Assembly: GCA_031260385.1 (NCBI GenBank)
Contig: JAIRKB010000214.1
Span: 1-9,916 of the forward strand
Source of the DNA: Propionibacteriaceae bacterium
GTDB lineage: Bacteria > Actinomycetota > Actinomycetes > Propionibacteriales > Propionibacteriaceae
Length of the DNA stretch: 9,916 nucleotides
Direction: 5' to 3'
Made by a program: the position numbers and the translations under genes. Positions 5,806-9,916 of the stretch are shown in pieces (the stretch's first letter is position 1; every line of letters starts with the position of its first letter). Below the pieces are notes generated by a model. It worked only from the letters and a program-made list of their open reading frames with translations. It had not been told where the DNA came from and ran no database searches.

Positions 5806-6642
5806 TCACTTAACGCCATACTCCTTCAAAAGAGTGACTAGTGGCGCCACGAGCGTGTCCCAATCAAACCGCCAGTCCGTCCGCATTCCCGACTTCGGGG
5901 GCATCGGGCTCAAGAGATAATAAATATCAGGAATGTGGGCTAACTGGGCAAAGAAGTACTCATTGGTCGCCCGATAAGATGCTGACCCCAAGAGTATGAC
6001 GGCTTTGGCGCGTGAGGAGTGGACTAGGTTGAACATGCCAGATCCGCAGAAGCCAGCGACCACCTCCGCGTTCCGAAATATTGATATCTGGACATCGAAG
6101 GGGAAGTCTTCGGGGTAGATGACATCAAAACCATACTGTCGAAATAAATCCTCAAGCCCCTGGGCGTTCACGCAGGAGCGCTTGGTAAGCTTTCTTGAAA
6201 CAAAGATGCGGCCTGAAACTGGGGCGGTGCCCTTTGCGCGCTGCGCTAGCTGATCGAACGTCTCGGCGATAACCGGATGAGCATAGCCAGGCCGCAGGTA
6301 CTGGAAGCCGATGGTCGGCGACACGAGATCGGTGACGGTCACGGCGTCTGTAAGGAAAATAATGTCGTCGAGGGAGATTCCGAATGGGGCAAGTTCAAGG
6401 ATCGAGCGGGCGTTCACCTCGCTGTCGCTTGCCCCGAACATGAGCGCTTTCCCAGCTGGAAACCGCTGCTTGAATAGCGGCCAAGCCCATAGCTTGGGCA
6501 AGGTTTGCGTCATGAGGTGGCCAAAATGATAACCCCAGCCAGAGGACAGATCGAAATAGGTCCCATCAAGGGCTTGCGTTGCCCTGAAGTGGTTTTCTTG
6601 ATGTTCTTGTAAGAGACCGTATCGGCCTATACGTTCAACCAC
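5806..6642 (-). CDS. Glycosyltransferase family 61 (DUF563), C-terminal part of a split gene
   Basis: A 278-residue ORF carrying the GT61 catalytic region. GT61 enzymes are inverting transferases that add sugars to glycans. Visible signatures are GYHFGHLMTQTLPKLWAW (37-54), RIFVSRKLTKRSC (about 145-157), then YGFDVIYPEDFPFDVQISIFRNAEVVAGFCGSG-type sequence (about 170-202), whose end is the conserved GxxGxG-like sugar-nucleotide region, and ATNEYFFAQLAH near the C-terminus. The GTG at 6642 is only the first available start; its frame stays open upstream past the stop of the preceding ORF, and the missing N-terminal GT61 sequence is found in another frame of that ORF. So this is probably the distal part of a frameshifted gene. 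It is last in the polysaccharide cluster; the next gene, the amidase, follows after 90 bases. Confidence 0.85.
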   Translation of the reverse strand: MVERIGRYGLLQEHQENHFRATQALDGTYFDLSSGWGYHFGHLMTQTLPKLWAWPLFKQRFPAGKALMFGASDSEVNARSILELAPFGISLDDIIFLTDAVTVTDLVSPTIGFQYLRPGYAHPVIAETFDQLAQRAKGTAPVSGRIFVSRKLTKRSCVNAQGLEDLFRQYGFDVIYPEDFPFDVQISIFRNAEVVAGFCGSGMFNLVHSSRAKAVILLGSASYRATNEYFFAQLAHIPDIYYLLSPMPPKSGMRTDWRFDWDTLVAPLVTLLKEYGVK

Positions 6643-6653
6643 TTGCGCCTGGA

Positions 6654-7358
6654 TTAGGCGGTCATTCCGGGAATGCGGAAGCTGGGGGGCAGCACAGTGC
6701 TGTCAGTAAACACCATGTTGTGATAACCATAGGTGATTGGCGCTCCGGAGTATCGCCAGACCGTAAGCTCTGGACTATCCAAAGAGGTGGGGAAGTGCCA
6801 GTGCTTCCGCTTAGCGGCAGATTCAACATGAAGGCGGGGAGCTCGGTCCGCTGTACATTCGGGCACCTTGCCCAAAACCTCGACACGCAGATCTGGATCC
6901 CTGGTCGCGAACTCTCGTAACTCGGCTTCGGGTACGAGCCGACGATGCTGAGCTAATTTCTGGTATCGCTGCCACCGGTGCAGATCAGGCAGTCTAACAA
7001 GATGAGTCTCCTCTAGCACCTCAGCTAAAACCTCTACATCGATGCTGGCCGTGGTTGGACTGAGATTGAGTGTTCCACCGGATCGTATCTGTAGCGCGAG
7101 CAATCGAACCAAGTCCGGCAGGTTATCAGCAGGCACCGGGTCTGCAACGACGCAGATATCGAAGGGTGGAAGCGGTGCAAGTTGCCTCTCGATGTTGTCA
7201 AGCATGTCAGGGAAGGGGATGGTGTTCCAGTCAAGATCCTGCGTCACGACGACGAGATTGGGGGCCTTTGTGGCAATGCGTTCGCGAAGGTCGTCTCGGC
7301 CTATCCAAAGACAACGCTTCCAGCAACCCTTACCTGGTGACAACTGTAAACTACCCAT
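6654..7358 (-). CDS. N-terminal part of the split GT61 protein (Rossmann-like region), 234 residues
   Basis: A 234-residue ORF from ATG 7358, preceded by AAGG at 6 bases. Early residues KRCLWIGRDDLRERI (about 14-28) followed by NLVVVTQDLDW and FDICVVADPVPADNLPDLV suggest alternating strands and helices of a Rossmann-like fold; RSGGTLNL resembles the end of a methyltransferase-like core, but no SAM-binding glycine motif is visible, so no enzyme activity is claimed. The last 60 residues, ending in WRYSGAPITYGYHNMVF and the LPPSFR segment, belong to the start of the GT61 domain completed in the next ORF. The same frame is open back into the preceding gene and is rich in basic residues between 7359 and 7485, but holds no ATG, GTG or TTG there, so the true start is uncertain. 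Confidence 0.6.
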   Translation of the reverse strand: MGSLQLSPGKGCWKRCLWIGRDDLRERIATKAPNLVVVTQDLDWNTIPFPDMLDNIERQLAPLPPFDICVVADPVPADNLPDLVRLLALQIRSGGTLNLSPTTASIDVEVLAEVLEETHLVRLPDLHRWQRYQKLAQHRRLVPEAELREFATRDPDLRVEVLGKVPECTADRAPRLHVESAAKRKHWHFPTSLDSPELTVWRYSGAPITYGYHNMVFTDSTVLPPSFRIPGMTA

Positions 7359-7485
7359 CGCTTGCCTTGGTTCGATAAATCGAGTGTGCCAAGTTCGTCG
7401 TACCCTTCTGAGAATCGGCTTCGTAAACGAGAACGCCTGGCGACGTGGCCGTGGAAGAAGCTGCTGATCCAGGTATTGCCCCGCA

Positions 7486-8790
7486 CTAGGCTGACACTTG
7501 CTTGGCTCGAGACCGGGCCTTGACTTTGCGAAGGGGGGCAGTCCAACGCCAGGAGCGCGAACTGCGCAATCGGGCCAGCTCTTTTTCGGCGGCTTGGGCT
7601 CTTTGCAGAGCGACAGTGGTCTGGGCGTTAGCGGTGGCGACTTCGGCATTAGCGGCAGCCACATTTCGCTTGGCTGTCTCAAGGGCCGCAAGGGGTTCCG
7701 CATCACTCTCATGTTTCTGATATCGCTTAATCGCCGTGCTCAGCGCCTTCTCGATCTCGGCGTTTCCTTTGGATTTAGCGAAATCACGCATTTCAAGTAA
7801 AAACGAGAATGTAGCCTCGTTCTTTACCTCTCGTGCGGCGATGACAGACGGGTTGACTGTTTGGTCGAACACCTGAAACTTGTCGAGGACGCCAGCCAGG
7901 AGCAGGGTCGTCTTGGTGCGGTAACACTTTTCGCAGCGACCGCAGTTGATACGGTCGGTCCGCCTTAGGCAGACCCGCAGGTGCTTTTGGGCCACGGGAT
8001 CGTCTATCAGGGCCAAAGTCTTCTTGACCCGGGTCATGTCGGCACCATGATGGTGCACCCGCAGTCGATCAGTGGACCACAGGGGATCGAGCAAGGCATG
8101 GGAGCCTCGGGGATAGAGTTCGAGGTAGGTATGGGATCCGGCAAGGTGAAAATCTGACACCTGTTCTGAGAGCAAATGAGCAACACTGGTGATGCAAGCT
8201 CCGTAGGAGATACGTCCCCAGGCTTGCCGGTTATGTAAGAAATCTCGCTTCAGATTGGTTTCAACAATGAATAGTCGCTTGCCAATGTCGGCGGCCGCAT
8301 CACTTAAGGATTGACGGACCAGATCCCACAACTCGACCTTGTCGAGGGGGAGATCATAGCCGTTGACATAGAGTAAGTCGGTTATACCAGGCGCGTGGGA
8401 CAAGGTGTAGAACGAATCGACCCCCCCAGTGAAGGTTGACATTGCGCCGCGAGCAGCGAGTTGTCCAGTGGGCTCAGCCACCCGCTCCTGACAGTTAACT
8501 TGGGTAAGCTCCATTGTGTCCGGATACCAGGTGGAAAATATCTTCTGTACCAGATCACTGTTGGCTAATAGTACGGAGGAAACTGGAGCTTCGAGTTCGA
8601 GTTTCTGGTCGGTCGACATTGACAGGATTAGGCCGAACGGGAAGACCGCGTCGGCGGCGGCGGTTTGCGATGGATGAATGCCTTCGGGCATCCGAAACCA
8701 TAACTCACCCGTGTAGTTCACCGATTCCACATCGGCGGTTACCGTAGAGATTCCATCGATCGTGGATACCCGTGGCGTGCTGATCCGCAT
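7486..8790 (-). CDS. PP-loop (adenine nucleotide alpha hydrolase-like) protein with Cys4 site and coiled-coil tail
   Basis: A 434-residue protein resembling uncharacterised PP-loop proteins found near glycan biosynthesis genes and distantly related to QueC/ExsB. PP-loop enzymes activate a substrate by adenylation with ATP. The loop is STFTGGVDSFYTL (118-130). Further family-like segments are VNGYDLPLD (142-150), VETNLKRDF (176-184), PRGSHALLDPLWST (227-240) and a metal-site pattern with C274, C283, C286 and C289 (NCGRCEKCYRT). Residues 1-115 form a strand-rich N-terminal part. Residues 365-408 are an Ala-rich coiled coil, followed by LRSSRSWRWTAPLRK (408-422), a tail motif seen after coiled coils in many polysaccharide biosynthesis proteins. 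ATG 8790 has a strong AAAGGGGGG site. The gap to the upstream pyruvyl transferase gene is 33 bases, so they form one operon. The substrate is unknown. Confidence 0.82.
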   Translation of the reverse strand: MRISTPRVSTIDGISTVTADVESVNYTGELWFRMPEGIHPSQTAAADAVFPFGLILSMSTDQKLELEAPVSSVLLANSDLVQKIFSTWYPDTMELTQVNCQERVAEPTGQLAARGAMSTFTGGVDSFYTLSHAPGITDLLYVNGYDLPLDKVELWDLVRQSLSDAAADIGKRLFIVETNLKRDFLHNRQAWGRISYGACITSVAHLLSEQVSDFHLAGSHTYLELYPRGSHALLDPLWSTDRLRVHHHGADMTRVKKTLALIDDPVAQKHLRVCLRRTDRINCGRCEKCYRTKTTLLLAGVLDKFQVFDQTVNPSVIAAREVKNEATFSFLLEMRDFAKSKGNAEIEKALSTAIKRYQKHESDAEPLAALETAKRNVAAANAEVATANAQTTVALQRAQAAEKELARLRSSRSWRWTAPLRKVKARSRAKQVSA

Positions 8791-8823
8791 GGCCCCCCCT
8801 TTCTGTTATTCACTTCATTCGAA

Positions 8824-9916
8824 CTAAATCAGCGCCGACACCGACTCGCTGTCGACCGAGGCGACGAGCTTTTGGAAGTTCTCATAGGTGCGGCGCATCT
8901 TGCGATTGGCTTTGACTCGGTATTGCTCTGGTGTTGTGCCGGCATACCGCGGAATCGCCTTGGCTAACTCAGAGTACGTGAAAGCTTGGACCGGACTTTC
9001 AGGACACAACACCTCCTTAAACCCTGAGAACAAGGTGCTGTAGACGCTCATTAGGAAAGAAACGTCTTTGGTGACCCCCTGGTCCATCGCTTGCTCAAGG
9101 GCAGCGACGACTGCGGAAGCGGTCCACTGACTAGACTCAAGGGCTCGCTCGGCGTAGCCGACAGACTGGTAAAACATCGGCACTTTGAAGTTCCACGTCA
9201 AACCAATCGAAGGAATGTTGTAAGCAAAGGCAGTGATGGAGGCATGGAGCCGATAAGCAATGACACCGTCACATCGACAAAGCTCCTCGATCAACTCTTC
9301 GGGGCTGTTGATGGTGATGGCGGCGTTTTTCGCTGGGACGCCATGATTCCTTACCAGGTCATCAAGGAAGGCTTCGTCGGAAAAATGTCCAGTGGTGAAC
9401 AGTCGGTACTCGTAGCCCTTCTGCTCGAGGAGGTCTATCACGTCTAGCCACAGCTGTCTTTGATCGGAACCCGAGAAGCTGATCTTGTTGTCTTGGCAGA
9501 GGTTTATCCGCGTGACGACCAATCCCACTGTCTTCTGCTTCGACGCGAAGGGCTTTTTACGGAGTTGGTCAAATATCAGGTTTGCGAGCACGGCAGGATC
9601 AGCAACGTGGGCGATCGGTGTTTCGGTGCCTTCCATATACTTCGCTAGTGACTCGAAATCATCCCTCGTGGTGATCTGCTTCACACAGGGCAGATGCAAG
9701 GCCTTGCGCAACCGTAAACTCTTGGAGCTGTCAGCATTGAACGGTTCGACACCAATACTCGAGAAGAGCACCGGAACACCATACTCCTCGGCGATTTCGA
9801 GGGTAACGATGGTTCGCAGGTAGAAGCTCTGGTAGACATAGTTGAATAAGGGGGCGCCGCCGAAGAGAACAACATCCGCTTCGGAGATCGCCTTGTGGGC
9901 CGTGGCGAGTAAGGCG
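8824..9916 (-). CDS. Polysaccharide pyruvyl transferase family protein, 5' end beyond window
   Basis: The last 363 codons of a PF04230-type protein (WcaK/CsaB/ExoV relatives), which transfer pyruvate from phosphoenolpyruvate onto sugars to form ketals on surface glycans, adding negative charge. The frame is open to the right edge, so the first codons are missing. Near the visible start, ADVVLFGGAPLFN is the family GGGxL-like motif; EEYGVPVLFSSIGVEPF follows. The C-terminal half has DGVIAYRLHASITAFAYNIP and the strand plus Lys segment LTWNFKVPMFYQSVGY, diagnostic for the family. The final 50 residues are a basic helical tail. It is the first visible gene of the envelope polysaccharide cluster, 33 bases before the PP-loop gene. 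Confidence 0.88.
   Translation of the reverse strand, partial: ALLATAHKAISEADVVLFGGAPLFNYVYQSFYLRTIVTLEIAEEYGVPVLFSSIGVEPFNADSSKSLRLRKALHLPCVKQITTRDDFESLAKYMEGTETPIAHVADPAVLANLIFDQLRKKPFASKQKTVGLVVTRINLCQDNKISFSGSDQRQLWLDVIDLLEQKGYEYRLFTTGHFSDEAFLDDLVRNHGVPAKNAAITINSPEELIEELCRCDGVIAYRLHASITAFAYNIPSIGLTWNFKVPMFYQSVGYAERALESSQWTASAVVAALEQAMDQGVTKDVSFLMSVYSTLFSGFKEVLCPESPVQAFTYSELAKAIPRYAGTTPEQYRVKANRKMRRTYENFQKLVASVDSESVSALI

Larger units (their letters stand above)
5806..7358 (-). pseudogene. Probable single GT61 gene broken by a one-base frameshift near 6675-6689
   Basis: The upstream ORF ends with NMVFTDSTVLPPSFR followed by six unrelated residues and a stop at 6654. The downstream frame, read back past its GTG, gives HSGNDRLIQAQ and joins that sequence after the Arg: adding one base after codon CGC (6675-6677) yields LPPSFRHSGNDRLIQ. 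From family knowledge, long actinobacterial GT61 proteins have an LPxSFRH-like segment at this place before the GHFGHLMTE-like motif. A six-C tract (6684-6689 on the minus strand) is the other likely indel site. The restored protein would be about 517 residues. No slippery heptamer is seen, so programmed frameshifting is unlikely; a true mutation or an assembly error are both possible. Confidence 0.65.

Noticed and set aside
6654..6690. Programmed ribosomal frameshift between the two GT61 halves
   Set aside because: No slippery heptamer, stimulatory stem or internal Shine-Dalgarno sequence in register is visible; a plain indel is simpler.
7358..7712. Extension of the 6654-7358 ORF to ATG 7712
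   Set aside because: The extra 118 codons largely overlap the coiled-coil end of the PP-loop gene in another frame and read as low-complexity Pro/Arg sequence.
1..9916. Insertion sequence, integrase or attachment-site duplication bounding the accessory island
   Set aside because: No transposase or recombinase gene, tRNA gene or long terminal repeat was seen on either strand.

Overview
The window most likely comes from an actinobacterium (Actinomycetota); I cannot name a genus. The G+C content is moderately high by eye. The secreted amidase combines a PGRP-type catalytic domain with LGFP-like repeats, and three accessory promoters place a -10 hexamer 6-7 bases before the start codon (leaderless transcripts), both common in this phylum. 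The start of a gyrB-type topoisomerase gene runs off the left edge.

Layout. 1-218 (-): first 72 codons of a GyrB-like subunit, with a promoter candidate at 278-283. 219-443: intergenic, holding a G-quadruplex-type motif and three GGCTAA boxes. 444-1709 (-): AAA_14/DUF4143 ATPase with a PD-(D/E)xK-like C-terminal end, preceded by a 23-bp tandem repeat array (1741-1832). The rest of 1710-1998 shows only the operator/promoter of the next operon. 1999-3296 (+): two adjacent toxin-antitoxin operons, Phd/YefM-RelE and Phd/YefM-PIN (VapC), each with overlapping genes. 3325-5715 (-): a 796-residue secreted amidase ending in six ChW repeats arranged as two triplets. 5806-9916 (-): a cell-surface polysaccharide cluster containing, in transcription order, a polysaccharide pyruvyl transferase (cut by the right edge), a PP-loop/zinc-cysteine protein with a coiled-coil tail, and a GT61 glycosyltransferase that appears split by a frameshift into two ORFs.

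How it fits together. The right half looks like an envelope locus: synthesis of a pyruvylated glycan by the pyruvyl transferase, PP-loop protein and GT61 enzyme, followed by a wall-targeted peptidoglycan hydrolase on the same strand. The middle (444-3296) looks like an accessory island inserted between a housekeeping topoisomerase gene and the envelope locus. The observations most worth following up are the iteron array in front of the DUF4143 ATPase, the TGTACA operator in front of the YefM-RelE pair, the broken GT61 gene, and the uncharacterised PP-loop protein.
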